A stretch of DNA of 64,000 nucleotides. It comes from Lumbricus terrestris. Taxonomy: Eukaryota > Annelida > Clitellata > Crassiclitellata > Lumbricidae. Positions 20,901 through 31,929 of the stretch are shown one piece after another. Numbering within the stretch: position 1 is the stretch's first letter; each line of letters begins with the position of its first letter. The stretch is from positions 44,565,263 to 44,629,262 of the forward strand of contig OX457043.1 in the NCBI GenBank assembly GCA_949752735.1, written 5' to 3'. Made by a program: the position numbers and the translations under genes. The notes beneath the pieces were generated by a model that worked only from the letters and a program-made list of their open reading frames with translations, was not told where the DNA came from and made no database searches.

Positions 20901-22341
20901 CATAGACATCGTACGTGCGCTAAACCTTAATCGTGTTACAGAATTATCGAAGCAAACACTAGTTGAAACAGTTCGAATATATTCTCAATCAGCTCGCCGT
21001 AAAGAATGTTCAGAAGAAGCAATTTGGAAGGTTTGGATCGAAAACGACTTTCTTAGTATCAACAGACGCGTAAGCCAACTAAAACCACCAATTCAACGCT
21101 TCATTGATCGTTTGGCTGATGGTATAAAAGGAAAGGACGAACGATTTGAATGCAAACCGATATTGGTAGGAAGCGCAGATGAAGAAACAAAAGTTGTCAT
21201 TTCAGCAGACTTTGATTTTAACTTCAAACTGACTAAATTCAGTCAGCTTTGTGATGTGTTTCCACATCCACTGGGTCCAAATGGATACTTTCAACTGAAA
21301 CGGAAGAGTAACAATGTAACAGGGAAGCAGGATGATGGGGAGTTTGGCTGTTTCTTCAATTTAGATCAGTGTTTGCTAACTAACGAAGTCAGTTCTAGAT
21401 TCCAGGTTATTTTAGAAGATGTCTTAGAGGATCCTAATTTCTGGCAAGACGAACATCGTTTCGAATGGAATTTCACAGTTCCGGATCAAAGCGCATCTCG
21501 AAAGCCAGGTTATCTGTGCAAGAATGTGCAACTAAAAATGATTAATCCTATTGAAGATGGCGAGGGTGGGTTTATTTTTGTCAATTTATCGATTGACGTT
21601 GTTGCTTGTGTTCAAGTGGAGGATTCACGTTTCGGAGACCAACTGCCTGTTGATGATATAAACCCAGCTGGGAAGGCAGACGGATGTACTTTTGTCTTTG
21701 ATCAGCCACGTTTTGATCCATCCAAGCCACACAGACCTCACTCGAACTTTTCCGATACATTTTCCAGAATTTCATTTGCACCAGTGGAGAGTCGAATCAT
21801 AAGAGAAAGCTCGTCTTTTATAAAGGCAGCATATATAGTCTGCAAACTGATACTTTACGATCATCCAAAGACTACTTATCAATTGAAGACATCCCTTCTC
21901 TTTTGCAAGAAGGCTCTAAGGATCCGCGAGGGATGTGAAAGAAAGGAAGAAGACAGAATTACGAAAAAGGAACTTGCCTTCTGGGTAGAGAGGCTCATGT
22001 TTTGCTTCATGGAGTTTTGTCGACATGACGTTTATCCATGTTACTTCATGACATCATTCAAACAGCGAGTAGTGCAACTAGATGAATTGTGTATACGCTT
22101 TGAACACGACGATGAAGACACTTCTTTGGGGTTTATGATTCCTTTCAAATACTCTTCAATCTTTGATATGTACCTTGACTTATGTCCTGATGACACGATG
22201 ATCAATATACCAATAATCCAAGATGAATACACGTACGACTTAAACGAAGGAAGTCTTATTGTGAACCAAGACCCGATGTGGGAACATTTTTATCGGGTAG
22301 AATTCATTAGAAAGTTAGCATCACGTAGTCCCAGCTTTTGA
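17917..22341 (+). CDS. Ankyrin-repeat protein with C-terminal Mab-21/cGAS-like nucleotidyltransferase domain, copy B (intact)
   Basis: This is the only uninterrupted family member: 1,474 codons without introns. Residues 28-54 are Glu/Lys-rich. About 12-14 ankyrin repeats follow between residues 63 and 980, with TALHLAA, TPLHIAC, TPLIIAS and TPLHYAE helices near 178, 306, 612 and 931. The last 430 residues read as a Mab-21/cGAS-like fold: G1085-S1086, D1098-F-D1100 (S-to-acid spacing as in human cGAS), the third acid D1227 in LSIDVV, then RISFAPVE and YQLKT (K1324). No Cys/His zinc-ribbon insert is seen. Active relatives make cyclic dinucleotides after sensing nucleic acid; Mab-21L-type members may be inactive, so activity here is inference. 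Start choice: the frame closes upstream at TGA 17773 with no ATG before 17917, and C and D share this ATG. AATAAA occurs near 22600. The ankyrin-cGLR fusion is the main point of the locus. Confidence 0.9.
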   Translation: MSDKSTDSEPSEDSFTPRIIEEPCKIYTENEEDEEEEKIEQEKEKEEIEEEDILDVYKKDGEQGFSQLYLAVEDQDTKTVRRLLKTSVNLNELDPNKDIRSQMYATVKKLLNKNAGVASRKAFDRTSLKKIPENGHLRFAHGSLKSNADTNTEMGCAKIAKTLMEYVGGINAVNKNGETALHLAARNDRNAMVKILLKQSEERKVRSRLKLDLNEVLPDKLELSAQQPSRNKIDVGQIPHNSASHDGNFEILEAPFSSYSSAKSVFSLQETPLQDHLAVESEHAEIVENLIFNGANVNACNKHKMTPLHIACQYGHSSVVSILLDNHATVDVTKQTFKTPFYLAAENGHADVVDMLLHRGICDFMINFFNETPLHVAVKERNTKVVEVILKHSRDIFRKSTKEEQKVQENTKNFTAKRGIMPIELMQPDGRRVSAGIVWTERCTPLETMLGSYGHTALELAVESVQPKMVKILLSEERCSYSEQHLGDSFRCTINRITEMDMRYELISKMNSTSIIDIMEVLCYDIQREMKHKNIKEIARVLMNSKKLNVNYQDEHLNTLLHEVILQCRNCSYDCLAKKSRKQFLQIQTLNDMMKLLLENGADFNMRNTRGETPLIIASQQGCSHAIQKLFDWEQKSELKLDLDARDEYGTTALIKAAERRHVSVMRLLLSHNASVNLHDYYGFTPLHAAVYEPYSNSSDLHFFFQGLLKPILDQYEDCMKMNSPFEPKWGEKTMDSFETVEFLDYFFDRPNDEKTTRFKDETVKLLLAIDETNVNAVDFKGNTPLDLAAKSSKRITFETLRALKNCGAICNSLEPMDGAPLEVGRVDERGRGQLHGLNISHVSSCAVEDMKIIKAILGADIFELMGHGIHPKPENFRESVNATDDKGRTPLHYVIMPPFYIVTREHKEGNIDLTRILLDMGSSIDAVDRYGKTPLHYAEMNDQHELLIRYGADESLKDRNGHTPKDLRQLRESVITSTDNAETLLIGKISLCTSIDIVRALNLNRVTELSKQTLVETVRIYSQSARRKECSEEAIWKVWIENDFLSINRRVSQLKPPIQRFIDRLADGIKGKDERFECKPILVGSADEETKVVISADFDFNFKLTKFSQLCDVFPHPLGPNGYFQLKRKSNNVTGKQDDGEFGCFFNLDQCLLTNEVSSRFQVILEDVLEDPNFWQDEHRFEWNFTVPDQSASRKPGYLCKNVQLKMINPIEDGEGGFIFVNLSIDVVACVQVEDSRFGDQLPVDDINPAGKADGCTFVFDQPRFDPSKPHRPHSNFSDTFSRISFAPVESRIIRESSSFIKAAYIVCKLILYDHPKTTYQLKTSLLFCKKALRIREGCERKEEDRITKKELAFWVERLMFCFMEFCRHDVYPCYFMTSFKQRVVQLDELCIRFEHDDEDTSLGFMIPFKYSSIFDMYLDLCPDDTMINIPIIQDEYTYDLNEGSLIVNQDPMWEHFYRVEFIRKLASRSPSF

Positions 22342-22640
22342 ACTAAAACATGAAGACAAAAATTGCGCAAAATGAATTGACCTTCTGGGTTGAGAAGCGA
22401 AAAGTATTGAATATAACTTTAAGGACAGAAGGTTTAGAGTCTAAATCGCTGTTGTTCATTTTCCTTGTACGTCTTCAATGCGGTATATCTGAAGCGATAA
22501 ATGACGGTGGCAACTTTATTTGCTTCTTTCTTGATTTATCAAAAGTTTTCGATTCGGCGGATCAAACTATGCTGAATATTGGTTGTTATGGGTTTTGCCA
22601 ATAAACTTTTATCTGCTTATTTGACCAATAGAATTTCAGT
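22342..22640 (+). mobile_element. LINE reverse transcriptase relic in the 3' flank of gene B
   Basis: Plus-strand frame 22350-22604 contains GNFICFFLDLSKVFDSADQTMLN followed by GCYGF, an RT motif (FLDLSKAFDTVDH.iLL..YG). The region between stop codon and motif is similar after all four gene copies, so the relic was present before the gene family duplicated. The following stretch, 22641-22802, has nothing recognisable. Confidence 0.7.
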
Positions 22641-22802
22641 TTGTAGGCCTATCACTTAAAGGCTCTCTTTCTTGAAATAATTTGTGGTGTCCGTTAGGTT
22701 TCCATTCTTGAACCACTTGTATATTCAGTCTATGTCAGCTACTCAGCCGCTTCTTCATCTAGTCTTAAGCTGCATATTCTCTATGACACCACTGCCTGCC
22801 TC

Positions 22803-22963
22803 CAGTGGCGTAGCCAGGAATTTTTCATGGGGGGGTTTATGGCCGGAAACCCTGTTTTTTGCTATTTTTCTTACTTAAATGGAAAAGTAACCTTAAAAAA
22901 TCTTTTTTTTCGAGCCAATGCGGGGGGTTTGACCCCCGAAACCCCCCCTTGCCTACGCCACTG
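22803..22963. mobile_element. hAT-like MITE (161 bp)
   Basis: Ends are CAGTGGCGTAGCCAGG and, complemented, CAGTGGCGTAGGCAAG, with a perfect 8-bp duplication CCTGCCTC at 22795-22802 and 22964-22971. The interior is short and G/C-rich near the right end. It has no coding capacity. Confidence 0.92.
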
Positions 22964-23223
22964 CCTGCCTCTATTACAAATCGATTGTAAACCAATTTTA
23001 TAAAGCCACTTGTCAACATGGCTTGATATCAGCAGGGGCGGCTCAGGACATTTTCGGTGACCATGGCAAGGCTTATAACTTGGGCAGTCATAAGCTTGGA
23101 AGAAGCCTGCAGTCAATGCAGAAGCCATTTACGTCCCTACTAAATTCTCAGCAGGGCACAATTCCGGCAGCCCGACAGGCACTGCAGCGAGAAGGGAAAA
23201 AACTTTGTACTATAGGGCATGCG

Positions 23224-25547
23224 CAGTGGCGGATCCATAACTTTTCGAAGGGGGGGCCAAAAAATGTTTTGGGCTGGGGTCGGAAAATTTGTCTTTGATC
23301 TTTCGCTGAAAAATCTGATGAACTTTTTTGTCGTTTTTGGCCGAAACCAGAGTTTAATTTAGCCCCCACCTCTGGGAGGATTGAGGTTTCCGGAAGGGTA
23401 GATAATTGGCCGTCTGAAGACAATCATGAGGCGCGCAGCGCCGAGAGTGGTAGGGGAGGGGTGTGGGGAGGGGATATGCTCCTCCTCACCAGAAACTTTT
23501 TGAATTTTCACATTGCAATGGTAGCATTTTGAGCTGTTATCTTAACAAAATAGCTGTACTTTTCAGTGCTTATAAGAGTGCCATAAGGTCTCAATAAATA
23601 TAGACTTTACTTAAAAACTTCATTCCCGAAAACTAGATGTTCTTTTTTAAGTAATCCGCCGAAAATCTTCAAAAAGGGTGTTCAATTTTCCTTCCCAAAA
23701 AACTGATGACATTTTTTGGTCATCCGTGCGAAATCTTAAAAAAGGTGTTTAATTTTTCGTCTGAAAAGAGTGATGACTTTTTAGTCTTCCTTGCGAAATT
23801 TTCAAAAAAGGTGTTCAATTTCGCATCCCAAAAAACTGATGACTTTTGTAGTCATCCGTGCGAAATCTTAAAAAATTGGTTAATTTTTCGTCTAAAAAGA
23901 GTGATGACTTTTTAGTCTTCCGTGCGAAAATTTCAAAAAAGGTGTTCAATTTAGAATCCAACAAAACTGATGACTTTTTTTAGTCATTCGTGCGAAATCT
24001 TAAAAAGGGTGTTTAATTTTTCGTCTAAAAAGAGTGATGACGTTTTATTCTTTCGTGCGAAATTTTCATAAAAGGTGTTTAATTTCGCATCGCAAAAAAC
24101 TGATGACTTATTGTAGTCATCTCTGCGAAATATTAAAAAAGGTGTTTTATTTTTCGTCTAAAAAGAGTGATTACTTTTTAGTCTTCCTTGCGAAATTTTC
24201 AAAAAAAGGTGCTCAATTTAGCATCCCAAAAAACTGATGACTTTTTGTAGTCATCCGTGCGAAATCTTAAAAAAGGTGTTTAATTTTTCGTATAAAAAGA
24301 GTGATGACTTTTTAGTCTTCCATGCGAAAATTTCAAAAAGGTGTTCAATTTAGAATCCAAAAAACTTATGACTTTTGTAGTCAACCGTGGGTAATCTTAA
24401 AAAGGGTGTTTAATTTTTCGTCTAAAAAGAGTGTTGACTTATTAGTCTTCCGTGCGAAATTTTCAAAAAAGGTGTTTAATTTCGCATCCCAAAAAACTGA
24501 TGACTTTTGTAGTCATCCGTGCGAAATCTTAACAAAGGTGTTTAATTTTTCGTCTAAAAAGAGTGATGACTTTTTAGTCTTCCGTTCGAAATTTTTAAAA
24601 AAGGTGTTTAATTTCGCATCGCAAAAACATGACTTTTGTAGTCATCCGTGCTAAATATTTAAAAAGGTGTTTAATTTTTGTCTAAAAAGAGTGATGACTT
24701 TTTATTCTTCCGTGCGAAATTTTCAAAAAAAGGTGTTCAATTTAGCATCCCAATAAACTGATGACTTTTTGTAGTCATCCGTGCGAAATCTTAAAAAAGG
24801 TGTTTAATTTTTCGTCTAAAAAGAGCGATGACTTTTTATTCTTCCGTGCGAATTTTTCAAAAAAGTGTTCAATTTCGCTTTCCAAAAAACTTATGAATTT
24901 TTAGTGAACCGTCCGAAATCTTCAAAAAGGTGTTCAATTTTGCTTCTAAAAAACTGATAACTTTTTAAGACTAGAATGAATAAAATACTTCCCACTACTG
25001 AATGAAATATAGTAAGATATAAATAAAAACAAGGAGTAAACATGTGTTATCATTCACCGCATTTTCTTGCACATATAGGCTAAACTCAAAACTTAACATG
25101 GTTCGCCCTGAAATTTTTTGGCATCTGCAAAAAATAAATTACATCCCAAACACTGTTGTTAGTGTTAACTTGATTTGTAATTAATAGTTAGTTGTACTTA
25201 GTTATAATTGTGCTTATTGGTGTTAATGTTTTTACAATTTACTACGAATATATACACGAATAACATACATTGCATGCCATAAATCATAGTTGGATACTGT
25301 TGAAAGATTGTTTCATTTCGATGCTTTATATTAAGGCAATGCAATTGCGTGAGAGACTTAGATTAGATTTTAATTACATTTATACATTATTTTAATTATA
25401 GATTTTAATTACATTTATACATTAATTCTCCTGTGCATGACTGACACCTTGAAAATTTTTTTGGGGCCACCATGGATGGGGGCCACGTCCCATGGTGATT
25501 TGAAATGGGGGGGCCATGGCCGGATTGGCCCCCTGGATCCGCCCCTG
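23224..25547. mobile_element. hAT-like element (2.3 kb) with an internal expanded tandem array
   Basis: The left end CAGTGGCGGATCCATAA and the complemented right end CAGGGGCGGATCCAGGG are flanked by a perfect 8-bp duplication GGCATGCG (23216-23223 and 25548-25555). Most of its length is a tandem array (23640-24985). A subterminal stretch (23495-23600) resembles the degenerate repeats inside the 14.4-17.2 kb element. No transposase is present. The unit between 22972 and 23223 has no gene; a further CAGGGGCGGCTCAGG end at about 23033 may be a truncated relative. Confidence 0.9.
23640..24985. repeat. Tandem array of about ten 133-bp units built on a GATGAC...GTCATC hairpin motif
   Basis: CTGATGAC recurs at 23702, 23835, 23968, 24100 and 24234, a spacing of 132-134 bp, and continues to about 24960. 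Each unit is two related halves of about 66 bp. One has a complete stem (GATGACT-loop-AGTCATC); the other has a diverged right arm (AGTCTTCC). GTGCGAAATCTTAAAAAAGG-type spacers separate them. The array appears to be an expansion of a motif found once or twice in neighbouring MITEs. Confidence 0.9.
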
Positions 25548-25790
25548 GGCATGCGCCCTATTTTGTTCTGCTTGGTGCATGACGAAGGAAATAAGTTCAA
25601 AGGATATAAGATGCGTTTATTTCTATTGTAACTGTAAAATTTTCCTCCCTCCTTCGATTTATCAATTCTTATTGACGGTATATACGTATACCCCAATTAA
25701 TAATAATCAGTTTACCTCTGCCACGCTTCTTGATAGAAGTAGTAACTCATAGCCTAGACCTCAACTGCATGGACCGACCAGAGCTTAGAG

Positions 25791-27178
25791 CAGGGCCGGA
25801 TTAAGGCATGTTCGACATGTTCGGCCGATCAGGGGCCACCACACCTTAGGGGGCCCCCACAAAGACAATAGGAATATTTTTTCATCATTGTTAATAATGT
25901 ATTGTTATAGCAAAAATGAGCTTAAATCTTTGAACAAATTGCAAATTTATTCGAAAACTACTAATTTTAACGCAGGCTATTCAATTTTTGCACATGTGTG
26001 GGAGCCCTTATGAAGTTTTCATTAGCAGGCAAATTGATCTTAAAATCGGTGAGAAATGCTAGTAAGAGCTATAGGCCTAAGTTTTATTGCTCACATAAGC
26101 ACTTGTACCAGTAGGCCTAATACCTATTCAGATCGGAGCTCATTGCAAGTGCCATGCAACGCATTATGAAATGGAGTCTTTAGGTCTATAATTAACCCTT
26201 TACCCGTTCATTTTTCCCGTTAAGCCGTTTTTAGCGGATATTCTCGGGGCAAATGGGTAAATGGTTAATTATTGTGTACGCTGCGGGCTCAATGTACAAT
26301 CTGTTTTTACGAATTCAGACAATCAATCACATAAATTTATATAGAGCCCATTAAAAGAAATCTACTCAGAGACACTCGCAACCCAGGCCTGGTCAAAAAG
26401 GAAAGCCTTAAGAAGACGAAAGAAAGAGCCTGCAGAGTCTTTGGAAAGCGAGATGAGACCCACATGGAGGCTGTTCCAGATAGTTATACCCATTACCAGG
26501 AATGCTCTTCACTGCATGGCGACAGTACGCGATAAATGGGCAAGGATCGAAGTCTCCACGAGTTGCTAAGCGCAGTGAAAGGCGACCCATGCAGAGAGAC
26601 AGAAGCGGAGTGGGGGGGGGGTGAAAAGTTCACATTGGTGGGATGGAGCTTGATCCAGGGTCTAACACTGGAGAAAGCGCGGAAATATATGTCAGTTTGT
26701 AATAAGTTACAGTGCTACACCAGTACACCAGTGCAGGGCAAATCAAAGCAAATGCATGCGCTGGTTAAAAAAAACCTTTTGCCATGCCATGGTCGTTGTC
26801 CTCCCACAAGATTGTCAAGATTGCCAGAAATAATATTTCCTATGCTATTTGTGGCATAAAATCGCTTCTGCACTGCTTGCTTGCGCCATGCAGTGCACTG
26901 GCTATGCCATGGTAAAAAATTGTCTGACTATGAATCACTTTAGTAATTATTATTGAGCCGTAAAATAAGTAGGCTATACTTGAACACTAGACTGGAATAC
27001 TGCAAGACATGGTGAGATCGTGAAAATAGAAATAATGAATAGTAGACGAATGCTTATTCGTTGAACAGGCCTAGAACACCTAGGTTTTGTGGGTAATTTT
27101 GTCGTCCTTGTACATGTATAAGGTTGGGGCCCTCACAATTTTACTGAACAGGGTCCCCCATTTGTTAAGCCGGCTCTG
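25791..27178. mobile_element. hAT-like element (1.39 kb)
   Basis: Ends are CAGGGCCGGATTAAGG and, complemented, CAGAGCCGGCTTAAC, with a perfect duplication GCTTAGAG at 25783-25790 and 27179-27186. No transposase frame is recognisable. A 23-bp-scale inverted pair (ATTAACCCTTTACCCG at about 26193 and GGGTAAATGGTTAATT near 26255) forms a small internal palindrome. The short interval 25556-25782 has nothing recognisable. Confidence 0.9.
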
Positions 27179-27330
27179 GCTTAGAGATATCCAAGAAAGT
27201 TATTTATAAGTAGATATTCTATTTAGTGTACGGTGTTATTATTGTCCTTGTACATTCACTACCAAGACACAAACTCGATAGCTTGTCTCTTGAAAAAGCC
27301 CTGAATTGTAACAGATCGTTGATAGGGTTA

Positions 27331-28262
27331 TTTGGCCTACACGCTTTCTGCAGCAATTGCATGGCCTCGACCTTGCTTACTTTTTAAAATGAATTTATCG
27401 GGTGAGATCCTTCACTATACCAACCCATTCTTAGTGAGAACCGAACCATTTAAGGTCTTCGTGTGGAGATTAAGGACCGTATGCTGTTCCGAGAGTTATG
27501 TCGCTTTTTGCTGTTTGACGACATTGTGTCATAATATCAAAGATGATCAGTGTCGTTCTCCTCCTTTATCCAAGCTTGGGACTGGCACTGCGAAAGTACG
27601 AGCAGTGGCGGAATTCTAAATGATATGAAGAAGTCAAATTCTGAAAGCGATCGGAAAACTCAAAGGTCACTGGATGCTCTTTGCAGTTTGAATCGTCCGG
27701 ATTGGCCATGACATTTGCATTTTTCTTAGGCACCGGTGATGATGTGGATGACGACGACCACTGCTACTAAGACAAGAAGAATGATCATAACGAGTGAACA
27801 GGCTTTCAAATGGCTCTTCAGGAATTTCGAATATGCGATTGCGCTGTGAAAAAAAATCGACAACTAACTGGTGTTGTCGTCCAGAGATAAACCCACAGGA
27901 TTTTCGAGTTCGGTTGTCAGAAGTCAGGGCTTTTTTTAACGTGCAGTTGTACACAAAATGTGCAGTTCTAAATAAATTTGTGCAGTTGTAGAAGCACTTC
28001 TGTACAGTTAAAACTAGCAAAAGGTCATTGTCCTTCAATTGGAAGTTATTTACTATGGAAGAAGGGAAAGGAAAGGAGTTGTGAAGTTCTAGAAATTCCC
28101 TTAAAAGGACCCTGTCATGAGTTGCCGTCGTTATTGGTTCGGTGGAGATGGACATCGGGACAGTGCATGCTGAGCATCCATAATATTATCATTTAGTCAT
28201 CCGACGGTTTAGATCTGCATATAGAGAATGCCAGCTAAAAGAATCTCGCACAATGTAGCCTA
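27331..28262. repeat. Paralogous intergenic block alpha, copy 2
   Basis: It is the counterpart of 4385-5335, collinear and without the later insertions. The alignment continues through the SINE and on to about 28580. The minus-strand frame 27667-28155 crosses a MITE and is not conserved as a frame in copy 1, so it is not called as a gene. Confidence 0.8.
27925..28114. mobile_element. Small hAT-like MITE, paralogue of 4982-5173
   Basis: Same ends (CAGGGCTTTTTTT...AGGACCCTG) and same insertion point in block alpha as the first copy. The target duplications have drifted (TCAGAAGT left, TCATGAGT right). Confidence 0.72.
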
Positions 28263-28274
28263 TGTATTTATGTG

Positions 28275-28480
28275 CACTTGTTATAGCGCCCCTTCAAGAT
28301 TGCTCCATCAGAAGTGCTCCAAACTAGCGTGGACACTCAATCGGAGTTTCACGCCGAAACGCTGAGCAATTGCGAGTGAAGGACTTGCCCAAGGTCCCTA
28401 CGCGGCGATCTGAGGTGGATTCGAACCTCGAACCTTCCAGCTTCAAGGCAACGACGCCACCACTACACCACCGCGCCCCA
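28275..28480 (-). mobile_element. tRNA-derived SINE, uninterrupted copy
   Basis: It matches the SINE at 5336-5830 without the nested MITE, and gives the empty site for that insertion. The B box complement (GGATTCGAACC) lies near 28419-28429 and the A-box complement (CCACTACACCA) near 28460-28470. The minus-strand 3' end is GAAGGGGCGCTATAAC. Confidence 0.8.
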
Positions 28481-28609
28481 CAGGAGACCCACACGAAACC
28501 TTCTTCCTGTTCCAGAAGATATCTGTCACAGTACAGCGATTCAACGCCATCACATACCTGGGCACGACGAGGCCGTAGTACATTAGGATATCCAGTCCTC
28601 TAGCCTTCT

Positions 28610-29659
28610 GTTAAATAGGCTACAGGAGTTGAGGAAAAGGCTCAAAACTTCAACGGTCATTGATCAGGGTGTAGCTTGAAAGAGATATTCTGTAGGAACG
28701 TTACTACTAGTCTGACTTTCAAAACGGTCTCAAGAGTTAAGTGACCTTCCATTTAAATTATGCTGACCTTTACTGTAGTCATGTGTCCTTACTGCAGTCG
28801 GTTTCCACTGGCTTCTTTGACTCCTCTCTCCTTGAGTCGCTTGCTAACCTCCACGTTCCAATTTAACAGCCATGGCCATTTTTCTTAAATATTACTTCAC
28901 TGTACAGTGTACATGTATGCCACCAAGACACCAACTCAAGGGCTTTTCACTTGGACAAACTGAATTGTGATAGGAACCGAAGATATGATTGCGTAAACTT
29001 AGAGCTTATTTCATTCATTTCATTTTATTCATTAATTCATTTCATTAATTCATTTCATTTCATTTTATTTGCTGTTCTTGAACTAACAAGCACACGACTA
29101 AACAGTGGACAAAAACCAAACAATTAATTCAGAATATCTGGTTGAGTTTTTTTCAAGTGGACAATGAGGGACCCAGAGGAGGGGATAATCTGACAGTGCT
29201 GCCGACTGGCGAATGTCTTCGTGGTACACACACTGAAGCGTCCTCTGCCGAATTCCTATGATCTCACCGGCTCATTATAGGGGAATTACGGTATCAAACA
29301 ACGACAATATGAAATTATTACTTAGCGTCACTTTGAGAGAAACCCTTCACTGAGTCATCAAAATAATTTGCTATCATCCTTGGCTGTGGCAAACTCGCTC
29401 TGCAATCTGGTTATCACGCACGTCAATGTAAAGTTTTTCGTATTTTTGGTCTAAATAAGAGCCTGTTTAAACTGTTTTAAGACACAGAGAACGCATCTAT
29501 ATGTTTATCATGATTGTCTCATTGGTTGATGCTTAATTGCTTATGTTTGGTCGTCAAATGAGACCAATTTCATGTCTCGTGTCATCCTATTGGTCCGTTT
29601 TAAAGAAAGGCGGTCTATTTTCAGAAACTAACACTACTGCTACTTCTCTACTGGAAATC
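28610..29659. repeat. Paralogous intergenic block beta, copy 2 (empty-site reference)
   Basis: It is collinear with 6945-7516 plus 9391-9706 plus 10104-10232. It lacks the foldback/LINE insertion (single CGACTGGCG at 29203-29211) and the MITE (site at 29518-29525). It runs directly into block gamma at about 29660. No gene is recognisable. Confidence 0.8.
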
Positions 29660-31240
29660 TAAAGGTTGGTAGGGATCAATGGTTCGAAGACTTCTTAGTC
29701 TATAGATACACGGATACCTGCTGAAAACGTCAAAATAAACACTGTCTGTAATGAATTAAACTTGACAGCTTACTGATACTTTACCCGGTACCACATGCAA
29801 ATTGGCCAAATAAATTTCGATTGTGTTCTTGCTTTCTTTTGAGCTACTAGCCTATAGGCCTAGTGACTGAAATATTTTGGAACAGGTTTTCATGCAAGGG
29901 TCTACTCTTCTGTTATTCTTGCCAACCGTCGGCGGAGTTCTGCGGTGAACATAGGTCCCATCGTGTCCGGCACAACTGGAATGAAGCCATAAAATCTCGT
30001 CTAGTGCTCTATTTCATGATTTTTCTAACAGAGGTTATTTCTTTAACTCCCCCCGCTGCAGAGCAGCATAATTCGCAGCCAAGTACGATGGTGCGAGAGT
30101 GTCGACAATGGTGGCATTCAAAATCAGAGGACGCCGGCTTTTCCATGGAATGACGGTTTGACCATCAGATCTTTTCCAATCCAGACGGGTGAGGCCAGCT
30201 AGCTCTGTGATCGACGGTATGCCTGCCCTGTTGAGGCTACGAAGCACGATTTCGTTTATTGAAGAATAGGCCTATCTAGCTTCTCTGCCGAAGCCCAGTG
30301 AGCACTTAAGCCACTCCATCCGAACTTCTGACTGAGACCATTGTAGCCTACCACAAAAACATGCGTCATGCGTGTTATTATTAGACCTATTATTATTTTA
30401 TTAAACTATTCCGAGTAAGTGTAATCCCTCAGTCTTCAGGAAACTGTCCGAAGAGCTGTGTCGTTCTGTAGTCAACGGACATCGCTATGGGTCGAATGTC
30501 CAATTACATTGTATAATAATTAATATTAAAAAATCCTAGTTAAATCCTAGTGAATCCTAGTTGGCATAGGCTACACACGCTCACACAGCCCTGAATTTTA
30601 CTACTCGCGGTCATTTTGGCCTATTCACTGTAGGCCTTTTTGTTGGAAATTCCCAGTGTGTGGTTTTCTCTGTGGTTTCCGAAGCTACAGAGTCACTGAA
30701 TCGTACCTTTTTGCATTTATACCGATATTTAATAAACTTTCAAGTTTACTTCATTGCAGACAGTGTTCCTTTTGATTTTTCAGCAAGCTGTCGTCAGTAT
30801 CCGTGCAAGAGAACAGAACTTTTGCCAAAGATGGTGAGTAATACTAAATTCTGGTGATTTACGTCTGTGGCTTAGCTATAGTCGTGACTCGCGTGAGTAA
30901 ACTACTGATCTTCGATGAGGAATTATGTAACCAACGCCCTTTTGCATTTTATTAGCGATAGTAGTGATGCTTATAGGCAGCTTAGCTTACAGTAGGATAT
31001 ACTGACGCGGCGAAGTGACCGTCTCACGAGGTAAGGCTATTATAGGCTACTCTATGTGAGAACAGGACATCTGCTGAAGGGTATACAGCTCAAGAGAAAG
31101 ATATTTCGAATTTCTGCTGTATGATAATTATTATTGATGGAAGTGCTGTCATAATTATTGGACGCTGCTCAACATTGTTTGTTCACCTTCACCTCCTCTT
31201 TCTTCAGAGATTCTTTCTTTCTAGTTCTCCCTGTTCTTCT
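29660..31240. repeat. Paralogous intergenic block gamma, copy 2
   Basis: It is collinear with 12409-13031 and 13260-13505, with an extra segment at about 29850-30600 that includes an RT-associated relic. Part of that extra segment recurs at 63150-63290, so its absence from the first unit may be a loss. It is non-coding. Confidence 0.75.
29990..30260 (-). mobile_element. Retroelement C-terminal relic
   Basis: The minus-strand frame 30035-30247 reads LTRLDWKRSDGQTVIPWKSRRPLILNATIVDTLAPSYL. This resembles the RPDG.T.IPW..GR.L.WD.TV.DTLA pattern found after RT domains in some invertebrate retroelements. A diverged copy lies near 63150-63250. Identification is by memory of the pattern only. Confidence 0.5.
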
Positions 31241-31783
<543 letters not shown>

Positions 31784-31929
31784 GATTGCAGAAGATTGTC
31801 TTTGCATTGTCTATTACAGTTACTTAACAGTACAATCGCTTGACTCGTTTCGAATCCTACTACACTACGTGTTTGTTGGTGGTCCACAATATTTAAAAGT
31901 ATTTTGTTCGCTCTTTCTTTTAGCCTCCA

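Noticed and set aside
17917..22341. Origin of the ankyrin genes from a virus or bacterial symbiont
   Set aside because: The C-terminal domain has the animal Mab-21/cGAS pattern and the flanks are animal LINEs, SINEs and hAT elements.
27667..28155. 162-codon minus-strand frame in block alpha copy 2
   Set aside because: It crosses a MITE and is not kept as a frame in the paralogous block at 4.7-5.2 kb.
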